Below are positions 1 to 7,332 of a stretch of 21,017 nt of DNA, in pieces. Source of the stretch: JAUWOY01 sp034431315 (GTDB lineage: Bacteria; Chloroflexota; Anaerolineae; VGOG01). The stretch spans positions 1 through 21,017 of the forward strand of contig DAOUDK010000008.1 in the NCBI GenBank assembly GCA_034431315.1. Reading direction: 5' to 3'. A program made the translations under genes and the position numbers. Within the stretch, counting starts at the first letter, position 1. Each line of letters starts with the position of its first letter. Below the pieces are notes generated by a model. It did not search any database. It saw nothing but the letters and a program-made list of their open reading frames with translations, and was not told where the DNA came from.

Positions 1-195
1 AAGATGAGCCACTGGACATCGTTCAAATCGCTGGGGTATGGTTTTCTGTTCATGCCCCCTATTATGCCAGAAATGGATCAAACGCACAACTTTTACATAA
101 CTTTTAAAACACCCTCTGAAGCGCAGCGTTATCTGAGTGCACAACCAAGATTTGAGCACTCCCTCACAAAGTCTCACGTGCATTAACCTCACTCG
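1..195. other. Left edge, nothing recognised
   Basis: This AT-rich stretch lies downstream of era. The 60-codon frame at 4-186 has no ribosome site and no recognisable motif. I see no RNA gene or terminator. Confidence 0.4.
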
Positions 196-1135
196 TTAAC
201 CTTTGGGCAAAACATAACCTAACTGGCGCAGGGCCACCTCGTCCCGGCGCCACTTCTTGCGCACCTTGACCCACAGCTCCAGGTACACTTTGTGCCCCAC
301 CAGCCTCTCCAACCGCTCCCGGGCGGCCTTGCCAATCTGCTCCAGCATCCGGCCCACCCCCACCGATGAAGATCCCCTTCTGGGAGTCCTTCTCCACGTA
401 CACCGTGGCGCCGATGTAGGTCAAGCCCGGCCGGCGCTCAACCCACTCTTCAACCGCAACCTCCACGGCGTGGGGCACCTCCTGGTGCAGGAAGTGCAAA
501 GCCTGCTCCCGGATCAGCTCGCCGGCGATAGCACGCTCGGTTTGATCCGTGATCTGGCCGGGCGGGTAGTACTGCGGGCCCGGCGGCAGCCGCTCCACCA
601 CCATGTCCAGCAGCTTCTCCCGATTGTCCCCCCGCGTGGCCGAGATCATCATCCAGGCCACCTCATCCACAAGGGTGAAGTAGGCCTCGGTGTGAGGCTG
701 CACCTTACCGGGCGGCAGTAAATCCATCTTGTTGAGGGCCAGCATGACCAGCGCCTGGGCTTTGGCCTGCAGGAGCGCGGCGATGTCCTGGTCCTCCTCC
801 GTGGGCATCTCCGAGACATCCACCATGAACAGCACCACGTCGGCGTCCGGGATGGCCCGCGTGGCCGTCTCCACCATGTACTCGCCTAGCTTGTGGAGAG
901 GTCTATGGATGCCCGGCGTATCCACGAAGACGATCTGGTAGCGGTCCGTGGTGCGAATGCCCAGGATGCGCCGGCGCGTGGTCTGGGGCTTGTCCGAGAC
1001 GATGGCAATCACCTGGCCCACGTAGACGTTCACCAGGGTGGACTTGCCCACGTTGGGCTTTCCTATAACCGCCACGAAGCCGGACCGATAGTCAGGGGGC
1101 AGCTCTTCAGGCAACAGCAGGTCGGTGTCAGTCAC
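196..1135 (-). pseudogene. era: GTPase Era, frameshifted in the KH domain
   Basis: Era is a small GTPase that binds 16S rRNA and assists 30S ribosome maturation. The G1 loop GKPNVGKST lies at residues 25-33, followed by KPQTTR, the DTPGI G3 motif, NKMD (G4) and a SAT-type G5. The KH domain begins normally, but the frame shifts at the C-rich run at about 353-361. Removing one base there restores a typical end (GRMLEQIG, KVYLELWVKVRKKWRRDE, LRQLGY) that stops at 196. As written, the frame instead runs to 164 with a meaningless tail. The GTG start at 1135 overlaps the ttuA stop as GTGA and has AGGAG upstream; the longer ATG reading from 1243 would lie inside ttuA. The corrected length of about 312 aa fits the family. 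This is either a true mutation or a homopolymer sequencing error; era is normally important for growth, which favours an error. Confidence 0.9.
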
Positions 1136-2082
1136 GTCTCTACGCTCTCCTGCGCGGATTCCGTAGCCGGGGTCAGGGTCTCCCACTGCCGGCAGAAAGC
1201 ACACAGGCCGGGCACACTGGTAGGCTGACCGCAGTGCTCGCACTCGTACAGGCCCAGCTCCTTCTGCCCAGGCCCGAAGAGCCCCTCCTCTGACGCGTCT
1301 GCTCGCGGCTCTCGTTTAGAGGTTCCCTGAGCAGCAGAGAAGCGAGCAGACGCGTCATCTTTGGCCTTCAAGAAGCTGATGTAGAAGCTCATCTTGGTGC
1401 CAGGCGACTCAGCTTCCAGCTTGTTGAGCACCTCTTTGTAGAAGTTGACCGTGTTGCCCACGGCGTGAGGACACTCGTCGTAGATGTAGTCAATGCCGCG
1501 CAGGAGGGCGTAGGCAGCGGTCTCGCGCTCGTAGAAGCGGCAGAAGGGCTTGACCTTGCGCGCCAGCCGGGGGTGGATAGAGGGCAGGACCGGCGATTGC
1601 CGGGCGAGATACCCGGTTTGCCAGCGCAGCGTGTTCTGGAAGAGCACGGCCACCTCGTCGTCCAGGTTGTGGCCGGTGGCCAGCACGCTGCAATCCCCCT
1701 CGTAGGCCACGCGGTTCATGATGTGGCGCCGGGTGAGGCCGCAAACCGAGCACGGCCGGCCACGCCGGCGCACCCGGGCCAGCTCTGGGATGCTCCGCCC
1801 GTAGGTCTCCTTCACGTCCACGACGTGCAACTTAAGGTGGGGACGGGTCTCCAGGAACTTCTCGATCTTCTCGCGGGACTGGGCGGAGTAGCGCACGCTG
1901 CCGTCAATGCCCAGGCTGATGTACAGCCCCTCGGTCTGATAGCCGAGTTGATCCAGGACGTCCCAAAGGCTGAGGCTGTCCTTGCCCCCGGACACCGCCA
2001 CCAGCACCCGGTCCGCCGGGCCGAACATCTTGTACGTCTGGATGATGCGCTGGGTGGTGGCGGGGAATCGATTGTCTGGCAT
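1132..2082 (-). CDS. ttuA: TtcA/TtuA-family tRNA 2-thiolation ATP pyrophosphatase, N-terminal zinc finger missing
   Basis: This family adenylates a tRNA uridine or cytidine so that sulfur can be inserted; TtuA makes 2-thiouridine at position 54 in thermophiles. The PP-loop SGGKDS is at residues 31-36. The central PCSVCG and the later DECP supply the cysteines that usually hold the Fe-S cluster, followed by GHNLDDE and ARKVKPF. The C-terminal zinc finger is CEHCG...CAFC. Family members normally begin with another CxxC zinc finger about 30 residues before the PP-loop. Here only a remnant (QRIIQTYKMF) precedes it, and the sequence further upstream is antisense to a response-regulator fragment. 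I therefore start at ATG 2082 and not at the longer reading from 2421; no good ribosome site is seen. An extra segment of about 25 residues before the C-terminal finger coincides with an inverted repeat. The gene is translationally coupled to era. Confidence 0.82.
   Translation of the reverse strand: MPDNRFPATTQRIIQTYKMFGPADRVLVAVSGGKDSLSLWDVLDQLGYQTEGLYISLGIDGSVRYSAQSREKIEKFLETRPHLKLHVVDVKETYGRSIPELARVRRRGRPCSVCGLTRRHIMNRVAYEGDCSVLATGHNLDDEVAVLFQNTLRWQTGYLARQSPVLPSIHPRLARKVKPFCRFYERETAAYALLRGIDYIYDECPHAVGNTVNFYKEVLNKLEAESPGTKMSFYISFLKAKDDASARFSAAQGTSKREPRADASEEGLFGPGQKELGLYECEHCGQPTSVPGLCAFCRQWETLTPATESAQESVET
1291..1357. repeat. Perfect 16-bp inverted repeat inside ttuA
   Basis: The arm TGACGCGTCTGCTCGC at 1291-1306 is exactly complementary to 1342-1357, with a 35-base loop. 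The segment is read in frame in ttuA and yields a charged linker (DDASAR...EPRADAS) between the body and the last zinc finger, where relatives are short. This looks like a small palindromic element inserted in frame. A terminator is unlikely because it sits inside the coding region and has no T tract. Confidence 0.75.
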
Positions 2083-2116
2083 AACGTGAGGACTAAGCTG
2101 CGTAGCGGAGGGCGTA

Positions 2117-2350
2117 CGAAGAACAGTTGGGAGCAAGAAGGAATGTTGCGTAAGCGCATACTGGTCGTTGACGACGATGAGCGGGTGCTCTTCGTCTTGC
2201 ACGATATCCTGGCCAGGCTGGGCAGCGAGTATGAGGTTGTGACCGCCTAGAGTGGCCATGAGGCCCTGGATAGGGCCAGGGAGATGCCCTTCGATTTGCT
2301 CATTGCTGATCTGAGGATGCCGGGCATGGATGGTGTGGAGCCTACGGAGG
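2117..2350 (+). repeat. Diverged 234-bp direct repeat, copy 1
   Basis: This segment aligns without gaps to 3201-3434, offset 1084, with about 15 mismatches counted by eye. It covers the ribosome binding site and the first two thirds of the response regulator. The two copies flank the 221-aa gene at 2361-3026. The left edge lies close to the point where ttuA loses its normal N-terminus. Confidence 0.85.
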
Positions 2351-2370
2351 AGGAACAGAAATGGCAATAG
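2143..2370 (+). pseudogene. Truncated duplicate of the CheY-like response regulator
   Basis: The sequence begins MLRKRILVVDDDERVLFV like the intact gene at 3227. A CAG codon (Gln36 in the intact copy) has become TAG at 2248-2250. Homology resumes past the stop through the phosphoacceptor region (LLIADLRMPGMDG) and ends at about 2350, after which the reading frame is unrelated. The C-terminal third, with the conserved Thr and Lys, is absent. It is a dead partial copy lying antisense to the region where the ttuA N-terminus should be. Confidence 0.85.
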
Positions 2371-3026
2371 GGATACATTGGGAGTGGCGCGGATTTGGCG
2401 CTGTATCAAGTGAATTTTCACATCGCTTCGGTAGATTGGCGTCTTTATTCCAGCCTCAGGACGTAGAGGACGTCTACTTGTGGGTTTCCGGGTTGGAAGT
2501 GAATATCAAGGTGCGTGACATTCCAGAACAGCCCTTCAAGTTTAAACGTCTCCAGGACAAGGACAAGGACGGGCACCTGGAGCAATGGGTTGAAAACCCG
2601 GAGGACATCTTTGGATTTCCGTTGAATGAAGCAGGTTGGGACACCCTGGCTGAGACGTTGGCTGCTGTCAACGTGACGTTAGGCCCTTACCCATCGGGAG
2701 TAGCCGACGCTGAGACGACCCTCGCTCGGCTGAAAAAGGCGGGGGCGAGAACAGTAACCGTGAATAAGCTGAGGGAAAGCAGGCTCTGGCAAGGACCAAA
2801 CGGCCAGGTAAAAGTAGAGCGGGCTTGTATCAGTTGGCCGCAAGCCATCATTTCCATCGGCTTGGAGACCTGGGACGAAGATCCCGAGGGGCAAGGGCTG
2901 CCTGACGAGCAGGCCAAAGAGGATATTTGGGCCGCAATCAAAGAACTTGGTCTCGGCAACGAACCCCTTAGTGCAATGAATTACGTGGACGCCGTGGCTG
3001 TCTGGGCGTCGGGCGGAAGGATTTAG
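2361..3026 (+). CDS. Unrecognised 221-aa protein, possibly CYTH-like
   Basis: This is a soluble, acidic protein with no signal peptide or membrane segment. The start at ATG 2361 is supported by GGAGGAGGA just upstream. I do not recognise it with certainty. The N-terminal pattern (EWRGFG, VEDVYLWVSGLEVNIKVR, PFKFKRL, GHLEQWVE) recalls alternating basic beta strands, as in CYTH/triphosphate tunnel proteins. The C-terminal part has KVERACISWP and ends in a helix-rich stretch (KELGLGNEPLSAMNYVDAVAVWA). The CYTH idea is tentative and I cannot see a full EXEXK signature. The gene sits between two copies of a response-regulator segment, and its base composition is slightly lower in GC than era, ttuA and glk, so it may have arrived with the duplication. 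It ends in TAG. Confidence 0.65.
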   Translation: MAIGIHWEWRGFGAVSSEFSHRFGRLASLFQPQDVEDVYLWVSGLEVNIKVRDIPEQPFKFKRLQDKDKDGHLEQWVENPEDIFGFPLNEAGWDTLAETLAAVNVTLGPYPSGVADAETTLARLKKAGARTVTVNKLRESRLWQGPNGQVKVERACISWPQAIISIGLETWDEDPEGQGLPDEQAKEDIWAAIKELGLGNEPLSAMNYVDAVAVWASGGRI

Positions 3027-3226
3027 GTTCTCCGTCAAACTTTGTGATCAAAGGCTAATCATGGGCGAATTCTGAGAGCATACCCCTAGATATTGGGGTG
3101 TTCCACAGAATCTGACGAAGAGCCTACATTCTTTGCTACCGTTCGGCTCAGGGTGCCTCCGTCTCTATTGCCACCATCAAGGCCGTCTGGGAAGAGCATC
3201 CGAAGAACAGTTAGGAGCAAGAAGGA
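3027..3226. other. Spacer before the response regulator
   Basis: These 200 bases hold no intact gene. A reading stretch ending GASVSIATIKAVWEEHPKNS and a TAG at 3211-3213 looks protein-like and could be the 3' remnant of a former upstream partner of the regulator. It has an in-frame stop close upstream, and I cannot identify it. Confidence 0.25.
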
Positions 3227-3434
3227 ATGTTGCGTAAGCGCATACTGGTCGTTGACGACGATGAGCGAGTGCTCTTCGTCTTGCATGATATCCTGGCAGG
3301 GCTGGGCAGCGAGTATGAGATTGTGACCGCCCAGAGTGGCTACGAGGCCCTGGATAAGGCCAGGGAGATGCCTTTCGATTTGCTCATTGCCGATCTGAGG
3401 ATGCCGGGCATGGATGGCGTGGAGCTTACGGAGG
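3201..3434 (+). repeat. Diverged 234-bp direct repeat, copy 2
   Basis: This is the intact partner of 2117-2350. It carries the AAGGA ribosome site and the first 69 codons of the functional response regulator. Confidence 0.85.
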
Positions 3435-3625
3435 CTGTGAGGGCACTGAGCCTCAGTACGGTCGTGATCTGGATGACGGCCTACGGCAGCCAGGAGACCA
3501 GCGCCGAGGCTCAGCGGCTGGGGGTTTATAGCTGCCTGGACAAGCCGCTGGAAGTTGCCGAGATCCGGCGGATCGCACGGGAGGCGCTGGAGGCCGCTGG
3601 GCGTCAGATTTCCACCGAATCCTAG
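3227..3625 (+). CDS. Single-domain CheY-like response regulator
   Basis: This 132-aa receiver domain has no output domain. The acidic triad is DDD at residues 10-12, the phosphoacceptor is Asp56 (IADLRMPGMDG), the switch Thr is Thr84 (WMTAYGS) and the conserved Lys is Lys106 (LDKPLE). The ATG follows a well-placed AAGGA. Such proteins act by protein contact or phosphotransfer. No histidine kinase is in the window, so the partner is unknown. A diverged, broken copy of its first two thirds lies at 2143, and a strong hairpin terminator follows at 3713. Confidence 0.92.
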   Translation: MLRKRILVVDDDERVLFVLHDILAGLGSEYEIVTAQSGYEALDKAREMPFDLLIADLRMPGMDGVELTEAVRALSLSTVVIWMTAYGSQETSAEAQRLGVYSCLDKPLEVAEIRRIAREALEAAGRQISTES

Positions 3626-3712
3626 TATTCTCGGCGGCCTCGCCGTTGGGCGCTATTCGTTCCAAGGAGGCCGACGTGATTGGCCGTCTGAAGAGGTAGA
3701 CCTAGGCAGCGA

Positions 3713-3751
3713 AACAAAGCCACCTGCATCAATCGGGCAGGTGGCTTTGTT
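3713..3751 (+). terminator. Rho-independent-type terminator after the response regulator
   Basis: ACAAAGCCACCTGC at 3714-3727 pairs perfectly with 3737-3750 around a 9-base loop. One more A-T pair extends it, and a T-rich stretch (TTTGTTGTTT) follows. It lies 88 bases after the regulator stop and before the glucokinase promoter, so it separates the two transcription units. Confidence 0.8.
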
Positions 3752-3853
3752 GTTTGGTGTGAAGCGTCGTGGCCAAGATGTCGTTCAGCCGGCAGGAATC
3801 ACGAAAACGACGCATGATTTGCTCATGACCCTCTCCTTCACAGGCGGCTCGAT

Positions 3854-3882
3854 TTTTGTGTGCCAGAGCTTTGTGGTATAAT
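3854..3882 (+). promoter_or_regulatory. Candidate sigma-70-type promoter for the glucokinase cluster
   Basis: A perfect TATAAT lies at 3877-3882. The best upstream hexamer at 17-base spacing is TTTTGT at 3854-3859, only a fair match to TTGACA. Its position after a terminator and before glk fits, with a leader of about 160 bases. There is no other support. Confidence 0.4.
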
Positions 3883-3990
3883 TGAGCGGGAGAATGGTCT
3901 CAGCTTTTCGTTTTCGACATAACGGCGAAAACGGTTGGAGCTGGTACGCTGCCCGACGTGCGGGTAGCCTCTCCACTGGGTAGAGGCGGT

Positions 3991-4010
3991 GTCCTGAGCC
4001 TGTCGAAGGA
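3991..4010 (-). repeat. Short dispersed repeat, copy A (glk leader)
   Basis: The minus strand reads TCCTTCGACAGGCTCAGGAC. The bases that follow on that strand (ACACCGCCT) are also shared with the copy at 12630, so the element is longer than 20 bases. It lies in the glucokinase leader next to a GCCTCT/AGAGGC hairpin. Confidence 0.85.
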
Positions 4011-4049
4011 TTGGTGAGCATTTGGACGCAAGGCATTAAGGAGCAAACT

Positions 4050-5029
4050 ATGCTGCTTGCCGCTGATATCGGTGGCACCAAGACCAATCTGGCCGTCTTC
4101 TCGCCCGAGGCCGGGCTGCGCGCACCGCTGGCGGAGGCGACCTATCCCAGCGCCGGCTACCCCAGCCTGGAGGCGCTGGTGCGTGAGTTCCTGTCCCAGG
4201 TGGGGACGTGAAACTTGAACGAGCCAGCTTTGGCGTGGCCGGGCCGGTGGTGGCCGGTCGGGCTACCATCACCAACTTGCCCTGGGTGATGGACGAGGAG
4301 CAACTCCAGGCCGCGCTGCACCTCTCCTCCGTCTGCCTGCTGAACGACCTGAGCGCCATCGCCCACGCCGTGCCTTTCCTGGAGCTGGCCGACCTGCACA
4401 CCCTGAACGAGGGCCAGCCAGCTCCTGAAGGGAACATCGCCGTCGTCGCGCCTGGCACCGGCCTGGGGGAAGCCTTCCTCACCTGGGACGGGTCACGCTA
4501 TCGGCCCCACGCTTCCGAGGGCGGCCACGCCGATTTCGCGCCAACTAGCCCGCTGGAGACCGAGTTGCTGCGCTATCTTCAAGATCGCTTCGAGCACGTC
4601 AGTTACGAGCGGGTTTGCTCTGGCCGGGGGCTGCCCAACATCTACGCCTTTCTCAAGGACAACGGCTACGCCGACGAACCAACCTGGCTGGCCGAGGAAC
4701 TGGCGGCGGCCGACGATCCCACGCCGGTCATCGTCAACACGGCCTTGGCCAGGGAGTGTGAACTGTGCGTCGCCACGCTTGACACCTTCGTCTCCATCCT
4801 GGGGGCGGAGGCGGGGAACCTGGCCCTCAAGGTGCTGGCCAGCGGCGGCGTCTACCTGAGTGGCGGCATCCCGCCGCGTATCCTGCCCGCCCTGGAGCAG
4901 GAGCGGTTTATGGAGGCCTTCCGGAGCAAGGGGCGCATGTCGGATCTGTTGGCGCGTTTCCCAGTGCACGTCATCCTCAACCCCAGGGTCGCCCTGCTGG
5001 GCGCGGCCTGCCACGAGCTTGAACTGTAG
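4050..5029 (+). pseudogene. glk: Glucokinase, split by a one-base frameshift
   Basis: This enzyme phosphorylates glucose to glucose-6-phosphate with ATP. The ATG at 4050 follows AAGGAG (4038-4043). The first segment, to 4211, has the phosphate-binding DIGGTKTN. The second, in the next frame from GTG 4208, has GVAGPV, LPWVMD, LLNDLSAIAHA, VVAPGTGLGEAF and EGGHADFAP, followed by the long helical end of the bacterial Glk family (Pfam Glucokinase, not ROK). Adding one base in the G run at 4202-4205 joins them as SQVGDVKLERASFG, giving about 326 aa, the normal length. The segments overlap as GTGA, so separate translation of two halves is formally possible. A homopolymer error or real inactivation is more likely. 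The gene heads the sugar cluster that includes tal-pgi and zwf. Confidence 0.88.
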
Positions 5030-5094
5030 AGGGTTATGCGCAGGTAAGAAATCAAGGCTTTAGAGAATGGTACTAGACAACCAAGAGAGGCGCC

Positions 5095-5826
5095 GTGAGA
5101 TTCCGAACTGAGAATGGAGTTTTGGTGCCGGCCGTGACCGCTGACCAGATGCGGGAGGTGGACCGCATCGCGGTGGAGGAATTCGGCCTGGGCATCCTGC
5201 CGATGATGGAGAACGCCGGCCGTAACCTGGCACAGAACGTGATGGAAATGCTTGCTGGGGCTAGGGACGAGGTGACGGTTCTGGCGGGATCGGGCGGCAA
5301 CGGCGGCGGGGGGCTCTGCTGTGCGCGACACCTGCAAAATCGCGGCTTCACCGTCTGGGTGGTGCTCGCCAGGGAGGCGGCGGCGCTGACCGGGGCGGTG
5401 CGCAATCAACTCCAGATTCTTCAGGCAGCGGGGCTACAGTCGGTGTCCCCCTCTCGGGCCGAAGAGGTGATTCGCCGTGCGCAGATCGTCGTGGATGCCC
5501 TCATCGGCTACAGCCTGCGCGGGGCCCCGCGGGGAAGAGTGGCCGAGCTCATCGAACTGTGCAACCAACACGCCAGTCGGGTGCTCTCCTTGGACGTTCC
5601 ATCGGGTCTCGATGCTACGACGGGTGAGGCCCCAGGGCTGGTGGTGCATCCCAAGCGGACGTTGACCCTGGCCCTGCCCAAGACCGGGCTCCAGCGCGTG
5701 CCGGGGGAGCTCTACCTGGCCGACATCGGCATCCCGCCGGAGGTCTTCCAGCGGCTTGGCCTATCTTTCGACCCACCCTTCGGGGAACGTTATTGGGTTC
5801 GTTTGGAAAAGTCGAATGACCAGTGA
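5095..5826 (+). CDS. nnrE: NAD(P)H-hydrate epimerase (YjeF N-terminal domain)
   Basis: NnrE epimerises the R form of hydrated NAD(P)H so that a dehydratase can repair it. The 243-aa protein is the epimerase domain alone, without the NnrD kinase-like domain usually fused to it. Visible motifs are VTADQMREVDRIA at the start, MMENAGRNLA, the nucleotide loop AGSGGNGGGG (64-73, where many homologues have GNNGGDG), VVDALIGYSLRG (132-142) and LDVPSGLDATTG (166-177). The GTG start at 5095 has a weak AGAGAGG upstream. The gene lies 65 bases after glk and overlaps the next gene by 11 bases, indicating one transcript. Confidence 0.88.
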   Translation: MRFRTENGVLVPAVTADQMREVDRIAVEEFGLGILPMMENAGRNLAQNVMEMLAGARDEVTVLAGSGGNGGGGLCCARHLQNRGFTVWVVLAREAAALTGAVRNQLQILQAAGLQSVSPSRAEEVIRRAQIVVDALIGYSLRGAPRGRVAELIELCNQHASRVLSLDVPSGLDATTGEAPGLVVHPKRTLTLALPKTGLQRVPGELYLADIGIPPEVFQRLGLSFDPPFGERYWVRLEKSNDQ

Positions 5827-6508
5827 TCGCCCCTTCGTCACCATAAACGTGGCCATTACTGCTGATGGAAAAACGGACACTATCGCCCGGTGTGGGGCGA
5901 CTATTTCCTCGCCTCACGACTGGGCGCGGGTGGATCGTTTGCGAGCCGAAAGCGACGCGGTGCTGGTCGGCGGCCGAACTCTGCAGGGCGACGATCCCAG
6001 ACTCACTGTGAAATCCGCCGAGCTGCGCGCCGAGCGCCGTGCGCGTGGCCTGGAAGAGAATCCCACCAAGGTGGGCATCGTCTCTAAGGCAGACCTGCGC
6101 CTGGACAGCCGATTTCTCACCGCCGGTCCGGCCCAGGTGATGATCTTTACGACCCAGCGGACCAGCCCAGCGCAAATCGCCCGCTTGCGCCAATGGGGCG
6201 CTCAGGTGTTTGTGATGGGCCAGCGCAGGGTTGACCTGGTGCGGACATTCCACCACCTCAGAGAGCAGGGCGTCAAGCGCCTGCTGGTTGAAGGCGGCGG
6301 CACGCTGAACGCGGAATTATTGAGACTGGGGCTGGTGGACGAATTATACCTGTACATCGCTCCCCTCATCTTCGGCGGTGCGGATGCGCCCACCTTCGCT
6401 GATGGCGTTGGCTTGCGGCGCGAAGAGGCGGTCCATTTACAACTCGGCAGCGTCGAGCCTCTGAAGGACGGCGGGATACTGGTGCACTATGTTATACCGA
6501 GAGCTTGA
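5816..6508 (+). CDS. Archaeal-type 2,5-diamino-6-ribosylamino-pyrimidinone 5'-phosphate reductase (RibD C-terminal family)
   Basis: This NADPH-dependent riboflavin-pathway reductase belongs to the RibD C-terminal/dihydrofolate-reductase-like fold. The 230-aa protein has PFVTINVAITADGKTD at the start, VGGRTL (51-56), DDPRLTVK (59-66), PTKVGIVS and the cofactor-binding VEGGGTLN (158-165). No deaminase domain is fused, as in archaea and fungi, where reduction comes before deamination. I chose ATG 5816, which overlaps the nnrE end by 11 bases, because upstream codons of the open frame lie inside nnrE and are not family-like. ribA follows 55 bases later, supporting a riboflavin role. The bacterial 5-amino-6-(5-phosphoribosylamino)uracil reductase activity is the alternative. 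Confidence 0.85.
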   Translation: MTSDRPFVTINVAITADGKTDTIARCGATISSPHDWARVDRLRAESDAVLVGGRTLQGDDPRLTVKSAELRAERRARGLEENPTKVGIVSKADLRLDSRFLTAGPAQVMIFTTQRTSPAQIARLRQWGAQVFVMGQRRVDLVRTFHHLREQGVKRLLVEGGGTLNAELLRLGLVDELYLYIAPLIFGGADAPTFADGVGLRREEAVHLQLGSVEPLKDGGILVHYVIPRA

Positions 6509-6563
6509 ATTTGAGCTTTCCTACGCCACGAAGAACCAATTCATAAAATCAAGGAGGATGTAC

Positions 6564-7331
6564 ATGCCACTGACTCACATGCGAATCAAAGAATTGTTGG
6601 ATGAGAACCGCGAGCATGAATGTGACGGCTATGGACGCGACCGCGTTTGCGTCAGGATCGCCGCCATCGCCGAGCTACCCTCCCGTTTCGGGGACTTCCA
6701 CGTCGTGGCTTTCTATAACAACCGCGACGGCAAAGAACACGCCGCGTTCGTCCACGGCGACGTGTGCGATGGTGAGGACGTCCTGGTGCGGCTTCACTCC
6801 GAATGTGCGACAGGCGATGCCATCGGTTCGCTGCGCTGTGATTGCCGAGACCAGTTGGAAGCCGCCTTAAAGAAGGTCGGGGAGGCGGACAAGGGAATTG
6901 TGCTCTACATGCGGCAAGAGGGACGCGGTATCGGCTTTGTGAATAAGATCCGCGCCTATGGGCTACAGGATCATGGCTACGATACCGTCGAGGCGAACAT
7001 CGCGCTGGGCTTTCGCGACGACGAACGCGAGTACAGCGTGGCCGCGCACATGCTAGATTCTCTGAAGGTCAAATCCATTCGCCTGATGACGAACAACCCG
7101 CGCAAAATCGCTGATCTGACCAGACATGGCATCGTGGTCACTGAGCGGGTTCCGCTCATCATCCCGCCCAATCCCCACAATCAGTTCTACCTGGAAACCA
7201 AAGCCGCGAAATCGGGCCACCTGATAGATTGGGCTGGCAAGGAGCGTCTCTTGGAACAGAGCGACCGCCCGATTGTGGAGGGGATGACGGCGGAGCAGAT
7301 TGCGGCCCTTGAGGATCATCAGGAGGATTGA
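6564..7331 (+). CDS. ribA: GTP cyclohydrolase II
   Basis: RibA opens GTP to 2,5-diamino-6-ribosylamino-pyrimidinone phosphate, the substrate of the reductase encoded just upstream. Zinc ligands are Cys81, Cys92 and Cys94 (SECATGDAIGSLRCDC). The GTP-binding RQEGRGIG is at 117-124, Tyr132 matches the catalytic tyrosine, and Arg155 lies in RDDEREY. LMTNNPRKI follows at 174-182. The 255-aa protein lacks the RibB domain. ATG 6564 is chosen because AAGGAGG (6551-6557) lies at ideal spacing; the ATG at 6558 is too close to it. The longer open frame starts inside the preceding gene. The next gene's ribosome site overlaps its last codons. Confidence 0.93.
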   Translation: MPLTHMRIKELLDENREHECDGYGRDRVCVRIAAIAELPSRFGDFHVVAFYNNRDGKEHAAFVHGDVCDGEDVLVRLHSECATGDAIGSLRCDCRDQLEAALKKVGEADKGIVLYMRQEGRGIGFVNKIRAYGLQDHGYDTVEANIALGFRDDEREYSVAAHMLDSLKVKSIRLMTNNPRKIADLTRHGIVVTERVPLIIPPNPHNQFYLETKAAKSGHLIDWAGKERLLEQSDRPIVEGMTAEQIAALEDHQED

Positions 7332-7332
7332 C

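Larger units (their letters stand above)
3626..4049. other. Gene-free spacer with terminator, promoter, hairpins and repeat
   Basis: No credible gene is seen in these 424 bases. They hold the terminator at 3713, a candidate promoter at 3854, a hairpin CGTTTTCG/CGAAAACG (3909-3916 with 3926-3933), a second hairpin GCCTCT/AGAGGC (3967-3972 with 3982-3987) and one copy of the short dispersed repeat (3991-4010). The second hairpin abuts the repeat and may belong to a longer form of it. The region downstream of 3882 would be the glucokinase leader. Confidence 0.6.

Noticed and set aside
1465..2250. A 261-codon plus-strand frame opposite ttuA
   Set aside because: Only its last 35 codons are meaningful (the regulator fragment); the rest is antisense to ttuA motifs.
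2083..2421. N-terminal extension of the ttuA reading frame to 2421
   Set aside because: It is antisense to the duplicated regulator segment and shows no family similarity; the antisense of the second copy gives a similar spurious peptide at 3086-3286.
3785..4087. A 100-codon minus-strand frame containing NPSTGSGHRLYPVE
   Set aside because: It is translated from the dispersed repeat and leader hairpins and overlaps the glk start; no ribosome site or family.
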